DNA of 64,000 nt, taken from contig CAWUCO010000080.1 in the NCBI GenBank assembly GCA_963920705.1, positions 682,001 through 746,000 on the forward strand. The letters run 5' to 3'. Source of the stretch: Odiellus spinosus. Taxonomy: Eukaryota > Arthropoda > Arachnida > Opiliones > Phalangiidae. The notes beneath the pieces are model-generated. The model saw nothing but the letters and a program-made list of their open reading frames with translations, was not told the DNA's origin and did no database searches. A program made the position numbers and the translations under genes. Below are positions 1 to 13,500 of this stretch, one piece after another. Every line of letters begins with the position of its first letter. The first letter of the stretch is position 1.

Positions 1-61
1 CACAAATATCCCAAGTATAGATTCACAAATTTCCCATGTATAGATTCACAAATTTCCCATG

Positions 62-84
62 TATAGATTCACAAATTTCCCAAG
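62..84 (+). repeat. Reference consensus monomer (23 bp)
   Basis: This is one exact copy of the commonest unit, used here as reference. It starts at TATAG, runs through ATTCAC and the self-complementary AAATTT, and ends in CCCAAG. TAG in the + strand and TGA in the reverse complement (GTGAATC) each recur. Because 23 is not a multiple of 3, every frame meets a stop about every 69 bp unless a variant removes it or shifts the frame. Most substitutions fall in the CCCAAG end and in the ATTCAC segment. The AAATTT core is the best preserved part. Confidence 0.97.
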
Positions 85-107
85 TATAGATTCACAAATT
101 TCCCAAG

Positions 108-129
108 TATGATTCAAAAATTTCCCAAG
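108..129 (+). repeat. 22-bp monomer class (TATGATTC)
   Basis: This monomer has lost one A, so that TATAGATTC reads TATGATTC. Two subclasses occur throughout: one followed by AAAAATTTCCC (as here) and one followed by ACAAATTTCCC (for example near 756). A later subclass reads TATGATTCTC (54007, 54850, 56203, 57485, 58815 and 60170). The subclasses keep fixed neighbours: the ACAAATTT form precedes the CCCCAG monomer, while the AAAAATTT form usually follows two CCCAAG monomers. They therefore mark register within the higher-order units. Each copy shifts the 23-bp phase by one base. Confidence 0.95.
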
Positions 130-245
130 TATAGATTCACAAATTTCCCAAGTATAGATTCACAAATTTTCCCAAATATAGATTCACAAATTTCCCAAGT
201 ATAGATTCACAAATTTCCCAAGAATAGATTCACAAATTTCCCAAG

Positions 246-268
246 TATAGACTAACATATTTCCCAAG
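246..268 (+). repeat. GACTAACATAT monomer class
   Basis: This is the most diverged common variant: GATTCACAAAT is replaced by GACTAACATAT at unchanged length. It recurs at regular positions (504, 940, 1285 and on through the window) and usually follows a CTCAAG monomer or the TTTTCCAAA pair. Sub-variants mark particular blocks: GACCAAC (1721), GACTTAC (about 4386 and 8336), CTAATATAT (5.97, 9.94, 11.25, 17.66, 18.49, 32.49, 50.84 and 61.67 kb) and GACTAACAAAT (53.75-59.9 kb higher-order repeat only). Confidence 0.95.
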
Positions 269-503
269 TATAGATTCACAAACTTCCCAAGTATAGATTC
301 ACAAATTTTCCAAATATAGATTCACAAATTTCCCATGTATAGATTCACAAATTTCCCAAGTATAGATTCACAAATTTCCCAAGAATAGATTCACAAATTT
401 TCCCAAGTATGGATTCACAAATTTCCCAAGTATAGATTCACCAATTTCCCAAGTATAGATTCATAAATTTCTCAAGTATAGATTCACAAATTTCCCAAGT
501 ATA

Positions 504-939
504 GACTAACATATTTCCCAAGTATAGATTCACAAATTTCCCAATTATAGATTCACAAATTTCCCAAGTATAGATTCACAAATTTTCCAAATATAGATTC
601 ACAAATTTTCCATGTATAGATTCACAAATTTCCCAAGTATAGATTCACAAATTTCAGAAGTATAGATTCACAAATTTCCCACGTATAGATTCACAAATTT
701 CCCATGTATAGATTCACAAATTTCCCATGTATATATTCACAAATTTCCCAAGTATGATTCACAAATTTCCCAAGTATAGATTCACAAATTTCCCCAGTAT
801 AGATTCACAAATTTCCCAATTATAGATTCACAAATTTCCAGAGTATAGATTCACAAATTTCCCAAGTATAGATTCACAAATTTTCCAAATATAAATTCAC
901 AAATTTTCCAAATATAGATTCACAAATTTCCCAAGTATA
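504..939 (+). repeat. 436-bp, 19-monomer higher-order cassette
   Basis: Between successive GACTAAC monomers at 504 and 940 lie 18 units of 23 bp and one of 22 bp, 436 bp in all. The ordered variants are CCCAAG, CCCAATTATAG, TTTTCCAAA, TTTTCCATG, TTCAGAAG, CCCACG, CCCATG twice, the 22-bp TATGATTCAC, CCCCAG, CCCAATTATAG again, CCAGAG, then TTTTCCAAA and TATAAATTC. The same order and length recur at 1285-1720, and the order at about 2135-2570, 4690-5120, 8640-9070, 24.6-25.1, 50.0-50.4, 52.2-52.7 kb and elsewhere. The CCAGAG monomer is a convenient tag; I count roughly fifty in the window. Confidence 0.88.
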
Positions 940-1150
940 GACTAACATATTTCCAAAGCATAGATTCACAAATTTCCCAAGTATAGATTCACAAATTTCC
1001 CAAGTATAGATTCACAAATTTTCCAAATATAGATTCACAAATTTCCCAAGTATAGATTCACAAATTTCCCAAGTATAGATTCACAAATTTCCCATGTATA
1101 GATTCACAAATTTCCCATGTATAGATTCACAAATTTCCCAAGTATAGATT

Positions 1151-2785
1151 CACAAATTTCCCAAGTATAGATTCACAAATTTTCCAAATATAAATTCACA
1201 AATTTTCCAAATATTGATTCAAAAATTTCCCAAGTATAGACTAACATATTTCCCAAGTATAGATTCACAAATTTCCCAAGTATAGACTAACATATTTCCC
1301 AAGTATAGATTCACAAATTTCCCAATTATAGATTCACAAATTTCCCAAGTATAGATTCACAAATTTTCCAAATATAGATTCACAAATTTTCCATGTATAG
1401 ATTCACAAATTTCCCAAGTATAGATTCACAAATTTCAGAAGTATAGATTCACAAATTTCCCACGTATAGATTCACAAATTTCCCATGTATAGATTCACAA
1501 ATTTCCCATGTATAGATTCACAAATTTCCCAAGTATGATTCACAAATTTCCCAAGTATAGATTCACAAATTTCCCCAGTATAGATTCACAAATTTCCCAA
1601 TTATAGATTCACAAATTTCCAGAGTATAGATTCACAAATTTCCCAAGTATAGATTCACAAATTTTCCAAATATAAATTCACAAATTTTCCAAATATAGAT
1701 TCACAAATTTCCCAAGTATAGACCAACATATTTCCCAAGTATAGATTCACAAATTTCCCAAGTATAGATTCACAAATTTCCCAAGTATAGATTCACAAAT
1801 TTTCCAAATATAGATTCACAAATTTCCCAAGTATAGATTCACAAATTTCCCAAGTATAGATTCACAAATTTCCCATGTATAGATTCACAAATTTCCCATG
1901 TATAGATTCACAAATTTCCCAAGTATAGATTCACAAATTTTCCAAGTATAGATTCACAAATTTCCCATGTATAGATTCACAAATTTCCCATGTATAGATT
2001 CACAAATTTCCCAAGTATAGATTCACAAATTTTCCAAATATAAATTCACAAATTTTCCAAATATAGATTCACAAATTTCCCAAGTATAGACTAACATATT
2101 TCCCAAGTATAGATTCACAAATTTCCCAAGTATAGACTAACATATTTCCCAAGTATAGATTCACAAATTTCCCAATTATAGATTCACAAATTTCCCAAGT
2201 ATAGATTCACAAATTTTCCAAATATAGATTCACAAATTTTCCATGTATAGATTCACAAATTTCCCAAGTATAGATTCACAAATTTCAGAAGTATAGATTC
2301 ACAAATTTCCCACGTATAGATTCACAAATTTCCCATGTATAGATTCACAAATTTCCCATGTATAGATTCACAAATTTCCCAAGTATGATTCACAAATTTC
2401 CCAAGTATAGATTCACAAATTTCCCCAGTATAGATTCACAAATTTCCCAATTATAGATTCACAAATTTCCAGAGTATAGATTCACAAATTTCCCAAGTAT
2501 AGATTCACAAATTTTCCAAATATAAATTCACAAATTTTCCAAATATAGATTCACAAATTTCCCAAGTATAGACTAACATATTTCCCAAGTATAGATTCAC
2601 AAATTTCCCAAGTATAGATTCACAAATTTCCCAAGTATAGATTCACAAATTTTCCAAATATAGATTCACAAATTTCCCAAGTATAGATTCACAAATTTCC
2701 CAAGTATAGATTCACAAATTTCCCATGTATAGATTCACAAATTTCCAATGTATAGATTCACAAATTTCCCAAGTATAGATTCACA
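1151..2785 (+). repeat. Tandem duplication, unit 850 bp
   Basis: Copy 1 is about 1151-1935 and copy 2 about 2001-2785; matching positions are 850 bp apart. Examples are CCCACG at 1459 and 2309, and TTTTCCATG near 1388 and 2238. The unit is 37 monomers less one base, that is one 436-bp cassette plus about 18 more monomers. Copy 1 carries private changes (GATTCAAAAAT near 1216, GACCAAC at 1721). Identity fades near 1940 and 2790, where different monomers follow. Confidence 0.85.
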
Positions 2786-3359
2786 AATTTCCCAATTATA
2801 GATTCACAAATTTCCAGAGTATAGATTCACAAATTTCCCAAGTATAGATTCACAAATTTCAGAAGTATAGATTCACAAATTTCCCACGTATAGATTCACA
2901 AATTTCCCATGTATAGATTCACAAATTTCCCATGTATAGATTCACAAATTTCCCAAGTATGATTCACAAATTTCCCAAGTATAGATTCACAAATTTCCCC
3001 AGTATAGATTCACAAATTTCCCAATTATAGATTCACAAATTTCCAGAGTATAGATTCACAAATTTCCCAAGTATAGATTCACAAATTTTCCAAATATAAA
3101 TTCACAAATTTTCCAAATATAGATTCACAAATTTCCCAAGTATAGACTAACATATTTCCCAAGTATAGATTCACAAATTTCCCAAGTATAGATTCACAAA
3201 TTTCCCAAGTATAGATTCACAAATTTTCCAAATATAGATTCACAAATTTCCCAAGTATAGATTCACAAATTTCCCAAGTATAGATTCACAAATTTCCCAT
3301 GTATAGATTCACAAATTTCCAATGTATAGATTCACAAATTTCCCAAGTATAGATTCACA
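2255..3359 (+). repeat. Overlapping duplication, spacing 574 bp
   Basis: Segment 2255-2785 reappears at about 2829-3359. CCCACG at 2309 and 2883 and the rare CCAATG monomer at 2745 and 3319 are both 574 bp apart. The second copy starts part-way through a cassette, just after a CCAGAG monomer, and so creates an out-of-order join of CCAGAG, CCCAAG and TTCAGAAG at about 2815-2870. That join marks an unequal exchange. It is inherited by the next larger duplication, where it is seen again at about 6763-6815. Confidence 0.83.
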
Positions 3360-6300
3360 AATTTCCCAAGTATAGATTCACAAATTTCCCAAATATAGAT
3401 TCACAAATTTCCCAAATATAGATTCACAAATTTCCCATGTATAGATTCACAAATTTCCCAAGTATAGATTCACAAATTTCCCAAGTATAGATTCACAAAT
3501 TTCCCAAATATAGATTCACAAATTTCCCAAGAATAGATTCACAAATTTCCCATGTATAGATTCACAAATTTCCCAAGTATAGATTCACATATTTCCCAAG
3601 TATAGATTCACAAATTTCCCAAGTATAGATTCACAAATTTCCCAAGTATAGATTCACAAATTTTCCAAATATAGATTCACAAATTTCCCAAGTATAGATT
3701 CACAAATTTCCCAAGTATAGATTCACAAATTTCCCATGTATAGATTCACAAATTTCCCATGTATAGATTCACAAATTTCCCAAGTATAGATTCACAAATT
3801 TCCCAAGTATAGATTCACAAATTTCCCAAATATAGATTCACAAATTTCCCAAATATAGATTCACAAATTTCCCATGTATAGATTCACAAATTTCCCAAGT
3901 ATAGATTCACAAATTTCCCAAGTATAGATTCACAAATTTCCCAAATATAGATTCAAAAATTTCCCAAGAATAGATTCACAAATTTCCCAAGTATAGATTC
4001 ACAAATTTCCCAAGTATAGATTCACAAATTTCTCAAGTATAGATTCACAAATTTCCCAAGTATAGACTAACATATTTCCCAAGTATAGATTCACAAATTT
4101 CCCAAGTATAGATTCACAAATTTCCCAAGTATAGATTCACAAATTTCCCAAGTATGATTCAAAAATTTCCCAAGTATAGATTCACAAATTTCCCAAGTAG
4201 AGATTCACAAATTTTCCAAATATAGATTCACAAATTTCCTATGTATAGATTCACAAATTTCCCAAGTATAGATTCACAAATTTCCCAAGTATGATTCAAA
4301 AATTTCCCAAGTATAGATTCACAAATTTCCCAAGAATAGATTCACAAATTTCTCAAGTATAGATTCACAAATTTCCCAAGTATAGACTTACATATTTCCC
4401 AAGTATAGATTCACAAACTTCCCAAGTAGAGATTCACAAATTTTCCAAATATAGATTCACAAATTTCCCATGTATAGATTCACAAATTTCCCAAGTATAG
4501 ATTCACAAATTTCCCAAGTATGATTCAAAAATTTCCCAAGTATAGATTCACAAATTTCCCAAGAATAGATTCACAAATTTTCCCAAGTATAGATTCACAA
4601 ATTTCCCAAGTATAGATTCACCAATTTCCCAAGTATAGATTCATAAATTTCTCAAGTATAGATTCACAAATTTCCCAAGTATAGACTAACATATTTCCCA
4701 AGTATAGATTCACAAATTTCCCAATTATAGATTCACAAATTTCCCAAGTATAGATTCACAAATTTTCCAAATATAGATTCACAAATTTTCCATGTATAGA
4801 TTCACAAATTTCCCAAGTATAGATTCACAAATTTCAGAAGTATAGATTCACAAATTTCCCACGTATAGATTCACAAATTTCCCATGTATAGATTCACAAA
4901 TTTCCCATGTATAGATTCACAAATTTCCCAAGTATGATTCACAAATTTCCCAAGTATAGATTCACAAATTTCCCCAGTATAGATTCACAAATTTCTAAAT
5001 TATAGATTCACAAATTTCCAGAGTATAGATTCACAAATTTCCCAAGTATAGATTCACAAATTTTCCAAATATAAATTCACAAATTTTCCAAATATAGATT
5101 CACAAATTTCCCAAGTATAGACTAACATATTTCCCAAGTATAGATTCACAAATTTCCCAAGTATAGATTCACAAATTTCAGAAGTATAGATTCACAAATT
5201 TCCCAAGTATGATTCACAAATTTCCCAAGTATAGATTCACAAATTTCCCACGTATAGATTCACAAATTTCCCATGTATAGATTCACAAATTTCCCATGTA
5301 TAGATTCACAAATTTCCCAAGTATAGATTCACAAATTTCCCAAGTATAGATTCACAAATTTTCCATGTATAGATTCACAAATTCACCAAGTATAGATTCA
5401 CAAATTTCAGAAGTATAGATTCACAAATTTCCCAAGTATGATTCACAAATTTCCCAAGTATAGATTCACAAATTTCTCAAGTATAGATTCACAAATTTCC
5501 CACGTATAGATTCACAAATTTCCCATGTATAGATTCACAAATTTCCCAAGTATAGATTCACAAATTTCCCAAGTATAGATTCACAAATTTCCCAAGTATA
5601 GATTCACAAATATCCCAAGTATAGATTCAAAAATTTCCCAAGTATAGATTCACAAATTTCCCAAGTATAGATTCACAAATTTCCCAAGTATAGATTTACA
5701 AATTTCCCAAGTATAGATTCACAAATTTCCCAAGTATAGATTCACAAATTTCCCATGCATAGATTCAAAAATTTCCCAAGTATAGATTCACAAATTTCCC
5801 AAGTATGATTCAAAAATTTCCCAAGTATAGATTCACAAATTTCCCAAGTATAGATTCACAAATTTCCCAAGTATAGATTTACAAATTTCCCAAGTATAGA
5901 TTCACAAATTTCCCAAGTATAGATTCACAAATTTCTCAAGTATAGATTCACAAATTTCCCAAGTATAGACTAATATATTTCCCAAGTATAGATTCACAAA
6001 TTTCCCAATTATAGATTCACAAATTTCCCAAGTATAGATTCACAAATTTTCCAAATATAGATTCACAAATTTTCCATGTATAGATTCACAAATTTCCCAA
6101 GTATAGATTCACAAATTTCAGAAGTATGATTCACAAATTTCCCAAGTATAGATTCACAAATTTCCCATGTATAGATTCACAAATTTCACATGTATAGATT
6201 CACAAATTTCCCATGAATAGATTCACAAATGTCCCAAGTATGATTCAAAAATTTCCCAAGTATAGATTCACAAATTTCCCAAGTATAGATTCACAAATTT

Positions 6301-9300
6301 TCCCAAGTATAGATTCACAAATTTCCCAAGTATAGATTCACAAATTTCCCAAGTATAGATTCACAAATTTTCCTAGTATAGATCCACAAATTTCCCAAGT
6401 ATAGATCCACAAATTTCCCAAATATAAATCCACAAATTTTTCAAGTATAGATTCACAAATTTCCCAAGTATAGATTCACAAATTTTCCAAATATAGATTC
6501 ACAAATTTTCCAAGTATAGATCCACAAATTTCCCAAGTATAGATCCACAAATTTCCCTAGTATAGATCCAAAAATTTCCCAAGTATAGATTCACAAATTT
6601 CCCAAGTATAGATTTACAAATTTCCCAAGTATAGATTCACAAATTTCCCAAGTATAGATTCACAAATTTCCCATGTATAGATTCACAAATTTCCAATGTA
6701 TAGATTCACAAATTTCCCAAGTATAGATTCACAAATTTCCCAATTATAGATTCACAAATTTCCAGAGTATAGATTCACAAATTTCCCAAGTATAGATTCA
6801 CAAATTTCAGAAGTATAGATTCACAAATTTCCCACGTATAGATTCACAAATTTCCCATGTATAGATTCACAAATTTCCCATGTATAGATTCACAAATTTC
6901 CCAAGTATGATTCACAAATTTCCCAAGTATAGATTCACAAATTTCCCCAGTATAGATTCACAAATTTCCCAATTATAGATTCACAAATTTCCAGAGTATA
7001 GATTCACAAATTTCCCAAGTATAGATTCACAAATTTTCCAAATATAAATTCACAAATTTTCCAAATATAGATTCACAAATTTCCCAAGTATAGACTAACA
7101 TATTTCCCAAGTATAGATTCACAAATTTCCCAAGTATAGATTCACAAATTTCCCAAGTATAGATTCACAAATTTTCCAAATATAGATTCACAAATTTCCC
7201 AAGTATAGATTCACAAATTTCCCAAGTATAGATTCACAAATTTCCCATGTATAGATTCACAAATTTCTAATGTATAGATTCACAAATTTCCCAAGTATAG
7301 ATTCACAAATTTCCCAAGTATAGATTCACAAATTTCCCAAATATAGATTCACAAATTTCCCAAATATAGATTCACAAATTTCCCATGTATAGATTCACAA
7401 ATTTCCCAAGTATAGATTCACAAATTTCCCAAGTATAGATTCACAAATTTCCCAAATATAGATTCACAAATTTCCCAAGAATAGATTCACAAATTTCCCA
7501 TGTATAGATTCACAAATTTCCCAAGTATAGATTCACATATTTCCCAAGTATAGATTCACAAATTTCCCAAGTATAGATTCACAAATTTCCCAAGTATAGA
7601 TTCACAAATTTTCCAAATATAGATTCACAAATTTCCCAAGTATAGATTCACAAATTTCCCAAGTATAGATTCACAAATTTCCCATGTATAGATTCACAAA
7701 TTTCCCATGTATAGATTCACAAATTTCCCAAGTATAGATTCACAAATTTCCCAAGTATAGATTCACAAATTTCCCAAATATAGATTCACAAATTTCCCAA
7801 ATATAGATTCACAAATTTCCCATGTATAGATTCACAAATTTCCCAAGTATAGATTCACAAATTTCCCAAGTATAGATTCACAAATTTCCCAAATATAGAT
7901 TCACAAATTTCCCAAGAATAGATTCACAAATTTCCCAAGTATAGATTCACAAATTTCCCAAGTATAGATTCACAAATTTCTCAAGTATAGATTCACAAAT
8001 TTCCCAAGTATAGACTAACATATTTCCCAAGTATAGATTCACAAATTTCCCAAGTATAGATTCACAAATTTCCCAAGTATAGATTCACAAATTTCCCAAG
8101 TATGATTCAAAAATTTCCCAAGTATAGATTCACAAATTTCCCAAGTAGAGATTCACAAATTTTCCAAATATAGATTCACAAATTTCCCATGTATAGATTC
8201 ACAAATTTCCCAAGTATAGATTCACAAATTTCCCAAGTATGATTCAAAAATTTCCCAAGTATAGATTCACAAATTTCCCAAGAATAGATTCACAAATTTC
8301 TCAAGTATAGATTCACAAATTTCCCAAGTATAGACTTACATATTTCCCAAGTATAGATTCACAAACTTCCCAAGTAGAGATTCACAAATTTTCCAAATAT
8401 AGATTCACAAATTTCCCATGTATAGATTCACAAATTTCCCAAGTATAGATTCACAAATTTCCCAAGTATGATTCAAAAATTTCCCAAGTATAGATTCACA
8501 AATTTCCCAAGAATAGATTCACAAATTTTCCCAAGTATAGATTCACAAATTTCCCAAGTATAGATTCACCAATTTCCCAAGTATAGATTCATAAATTTCT
8601 CAAGTATAGATTCACAAATTTCCCAAGTATAGACTAACATATTTCCCAAGTATAGATTCACAAATTTCCCAATTATAGATTCACAAATTTCCCAAGTATA
8701 GATTCACAAATTTTCCAAATATAGATTCACAAATTTTCCATGTATAGATTCACAAATTTCCCAAGTATAGATTCACAAATTTCAGAAGTATAGATTCACA
8801 AATTTCCCACGTATAGATTCACAAATTTCCCATGTATAGATTCACAAATTTCCCATGTATAGATTCACAAATTTCCCAAGTATGATTCACAAATTTCCCA
8901 AGTATAGATTCACAAATTTCCCCAGTATAGATTCACAAATTTCTAAATTATAGATTCACAAATTTCCAGAGTATAGATTCACAAATTTCCCAAGTATAGA
9001 TTCACAAATTTTCCAAATATAAATTCACAAATTTTCCAAATATAGATTCACAAATTTCCCAAGTATAGACTAACATATTTCCCAAGTATAGATTCACAAA
9101 TTTCCCAAGTATAGATTCACAAATTTCAGAAGTATAGATTCACAAATTTCCCAAGTATGATTCACAAATTTCCCAAGTATAGATTCACAAATTTCTCAAG
9201 TATAGATTCACAAATTTCCCACGTATAGATTCACAAATTTCCCATGTATAGATTCACAAATTTCCCATGTATAGATTCACAAATTTCCCAAGTATAGATT

Positions 9301-10584
9301 CACAAATTTCCCAAGTATAGATTCACAAATTTTCCATGTATAGATTCACAAATTCACCAAGTATAGATTCACAAATTTCAGAAGTATAGATTCACAAATT
9401 TCCCAAGTATGATTCACAAATTTCCCAAGTATAGATTCACAAATTTCTCAAGTATAGATTCACAAATTTCCCACGTATAGATTCACAAATTTCCCATGTA
9501 TAGATTCACAAATTTCCCAAGTATAGATTCACAAATTTCCCAAGTATAGATTCACAAATTTCCCAAGTATAGATTCACAAATATCCCAAGTATAGATTCA
9601 AAAATTTCCCAAGTATAGATTCACAAATTTCCCAAGTATAGATTCACAAATTTCCCAAGTATAGATTTACAAATTTCCCAAGTATAGATTCACAAATTTC
9701 CCAAGTATAGATTCACAAATTTCCCATGCATAGATTCAAAAATTTCCCAAGTATAGATTCACAAATTTCCCAAGTATGATTCAAAAATTTCCCAAGTATA
9801 GATTCACAAATTTCCCAAGTATAGATTCACAAATTTCAAAAGTATAGATTTACAAATTTCCCAAGTATAGATTCACAAATTTCCCAAGTATAGATTCACA
9901 AATTTCTCAAGTATAGATTCACAAATTTCCCAAGTATAGACTAATATATTTCCCAAGTATAGATTCACAAATTTCCCAATTATAGATTCACAAATTTCCC
10001 AAGTATAGATTCACAAATTTTCCAAATATAGATTCACAAATTTTCCATGTATAGATTCACAAATTTCCCAAGTATAGATTCACAAATTTCAGAAGTATGA
10101 TTCACAAATTTCCCAAGTATAGATTCACAAATTTCCCATGTATAGATTCACAAATTTCACATGTATAGATTCACAAATTTCCCATGAATAGATTCACAAA
10201 TGTCCCAAGTATGATTCAAAAATTTCCCAAGTATAGATTCACAAATTTCCCAAGTATAGATTCACAAATTTTCCCAAGTATAGATTCACAAATTTCCCAA
10301 GTATAGATTCACAAATTTCCCAAGTATAGATTCACAAATTTTCCTAGTATAGATCCACAAATTTCCCAAGTATAGATCCACAAATTTCCCAAATATTAAT
10401 CCACAAATTTTTCAAGTATAGATTCACAAATTTCCCAAGTATAGATTCACAAATTTTCCAAATATAGATTCACAAATTTTCCAAGTATAGATCCACAAAT
10501 TTCCCAAGTATAGATCCACAAATTTCCCTAGTATAGATCCAAAAATTTCCCAAGTATAGATTCACAAATTTCCCAAGTATAGAT
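2666..10584 (+). repeat. Large tandem duplication, unit 3,948-3,971 bp
   Basis: Copy 1 is about 2666-6613 and copy 2 about 6614-10584, directly abutting. Rare markers lie 3,948 bp apart in the first part: CCAATG 2745/6693, the CAAGTAGAG monomer 4197/8145, TTCAG 5177/9125. They lie 3,971 bp apart in the second part: ATTCACCAAG 5381/9352, CCCATGCAT 5752/9723, TTCCTAG 6371/10342. The change of 23 bp comes from one extra CTCAAG monomer in copy 2 near 9191-9213. Sequence diverges after about 6645 and 10616. Only scattered single-base differences separate the copies, so the event looks recent relative to monomer divergence. Confidence 0.88.
6360..6590 (+). repeat. First cluster of GATCCAC monomers
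   Basis: Monomers with GATCCAC in place of GATTCAC first appear here and are absent from 1-6360. They come with CCTAG, TTTTTCAAG and TATAAATCCAC neighbours in a stereotyped order. Equivalent clusters are near 10.35-10.55, 10.9, 11.65-12.1, 18.1, 19.05-20.45, 21.3-21.55, 25.9-26.15, 27.1-28.5, 29.4-29.6, 32.9-33.1, 35.2-35.5, 40.3-40.5, 42.1-42.4, 43.5-44.7, 45.8-46.2, 47.2-47.4, 51.3-51.5, 62.0-62.3 and 63.5-64.0 kb. They behave as a second building block distinct from the 436-bp cassette. Confidence 0.9.
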
Positions 10585-13500
10585 TTACAAATTTCCCAAG
10601 TATAGATTCACAAATTTTCCAAATATAGATTCACAAATTTTCCAAATATAGATTCACAAATTTCCCAAGTATGATTCACAAATTTCCCAAGTATAGATTC
10701 ACAAATTTCCCATGTATAGATTCACAAATTTCACATGTATAGATTCACAAATTTCCCATGAATAGATTCACAAATTTCCCAATTATGATTCAAAAATTTC
10801 CCAAGTATAGATTCACAAATTTCCCAAGTATAGATTCACAAATTTTCCCAAGTATAGATTCACAAATTTCCCAAGTATAGATTCACAAATTTTCCAAGTA
10901 TAGATCCACAAATTTCCCAAGTATAGATCCACAAATTTCCCTAGTATAGATCCACAAATTTCCCAAGTATAGATTCACAAATTTCCCAAGTATAGATTTA
11001 CAAATTTCCCAAGTATAGATTCACAAATTTTCCAAATATAGATTCACAAATTTTCCAAATATAGATTCACAAATTTCCCAAGTATGATTCAAAAATTTCC
11101 CAAGTATAGATTCACAAATTTCCCAAGTATAGATTCACAAATTTCCCAAGTATAGATTTACAAATTTCCCAAGTATAGATTCACAAATTTCCCAAGTATA
11201 GATTCACAAATTTCTCAAGTATAGATTCACAAATTTCCCAAGTATAGACTAATATATTTCCCAAGTATAGATTCACAAATTTCCCAATTATAGATTCACA
11301 AATTTCCCAAGTATAGATTCACAAATTTTCCAAATATAGATTCACAAATTTTCCATGTATAGATTCACAAATTTCCCAAGTATAGATTCACAAATTTCAG
11401 AAGTATGGATTCACAAATTTCCCAAGTATGATTCACAAATTTCCCAAGTATAGATTCACAAATTTCCCATGTATAGATTCACAAATTTCACATGTATAGA
11501 TTCACAAATTTCCCATGAATAGATTCACAAATTTCCCAAGTATGATTCAAAAATTTCCCAAGTATAGATTCACAAATTTCCCAAGTATAGATTCACAAAT
11601 TTCCCAAGTATAGATTCACAAATTTCCCAAGTATAGATTCACAAATTTTCCTAGTAAAATCCACAAATTTCCCAAGTATAGATTCACAAATTTCCCAAGT
11701 ATAAATCCACAAATTTTTCAAGTATAGATTCACAAATTTCCCAAGTATAGATTCACAAATTTTCCAAATATAGATTCACAAATTTTCCAAGTATAGATCC
11801 ACAAATTTCCCAAGTATAGATCCACAAATTTCGCTAGTATAGATCCACAAATTTCCCAAGTATAGATTCACAAATTTCCCAAGTATAGATTTACAAATTT
11901 CCCAAGTATAGATTCACAAATTTTCCAAATATAGATTCACAAATTTTCCAAATATAGATTCACAAATTTCCCAAGTATAGATTGACAAATTTCCCAAGTA
12001 TAAATCCACAAATTTCTCAAGAATAGATTCACAAATTTCCCAAGTATAGATTCACAAATTTTCCTAGTATAGATCCACAAATTTTCCTAGTATAGATCCA
12101 CAAATTTCCCATGTATAGATTCACAAATTTCCCATGTATAGTTTCACAAATTTCCGAAGTATAGATTCACAAATTTCCCAAGTATGATTCAAAAAATTCC
12201 CAAGTAAAGATTCACAAATTTCCCAAGAATAGATTCACAAATTTTCCCAAGTATAGATTCACAAATTTCCCAAGTATAGATTCACAAATTTCCCAAGTAT
12301 AGATTCACAAATTTCTCAAGTATAGATACAAAAATTTCCCAAGTACAGACTAACATATTTCCGAAGTATAGATTCACAAATTTCCCAATTATAGATTCAC
12401 AAATTTCCCAAGTATAGATTCACAAATTTTCCAAATATAGATTCACAAATTTTCCATGTATAGATTCACAAATTTCCCAAGTATAGATTCACAAATTTCA
12501 GAAGTATAGATTCAAAAATTTCCCAAGTATGATTCACAAATTTCCCAAGTATAGATTCACAAATTTCTCAAGTATAGATTCACAAATTTCCCACGTATAG
12601 ATTCACAAATTTACCATGTATAGATTCACAAATTTCCCATGTATAGATTCACAAATTTCCCAAGTATGATTCACAAATTTCCCAAGTATAGATTCACAAA
12701 TTTCCTCAGTATAGATTCACAAATTTCCCAATTATAGATTCACAAATTTCCAGAGTATAGATTCACAAATTTCCCATGTATAGATTCACAAATTTCCCAT
12801 GTATAGATTCACAAATTTCCCAAGTATAGATTCACAAATTTCCCAAGTATGATTCAAAAATTTCCCAAGTATAGATTCACAAATTTCCCAAGTATAGATT
12901 CTCAAATTTCCCAAGTATAGATTCACAAATTTCCCAAGAATAGATTCACAAATTTCTCAAGTATAGATTCACAAATTTCCCAAGTATAGACTAACATATT
13001 TCCCAAGTATAGATTCACAAATTTCCCATGTATAGATTCACAAATTTCCCAAGTATAGATTCACAAATTTCCCAAGTATGATTCAAAAATTTCCCAAGAA
13101 TAGATTCACAAATTTCCCAAGTATAGATTCACAAATATCCCAAGTATAGATTCACAAATTTCTCAAGTATAGATTCACAAATTTCCCAAGTATAGACTAA
13201 CATATTTCCCAAGTATAGATTCTCAAATTTCCCAAGTATAGATTCACAAATTTCCCAAGAATAGATTCACAAATTTCTCAAGTATAGATTCACAAATTTC
13301 CCAAGTATAGACTAACATATTTCCCAAGTATAAATTCACAAATTTCCCATGTATAGATTCACAAATTTCCCAAGTATAGATTCACAAATTTCCCAAATAT
13401 AGATTCACAAATTTCCCAAGAATAGATTCACAAATTTCCCAAGTATAGATTCACAAATTTCCCAAGTATAGATTCACAAATTTCTCAAGTATAGATTCAC

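Noticed and set aside
880-910. TATAAA-like promoter motifs in TATAAATTC and TATAAATCC monomers
   Set aside because: They are one-base variants of the TATAGATTC segment, occur many times and have no gene downstream.
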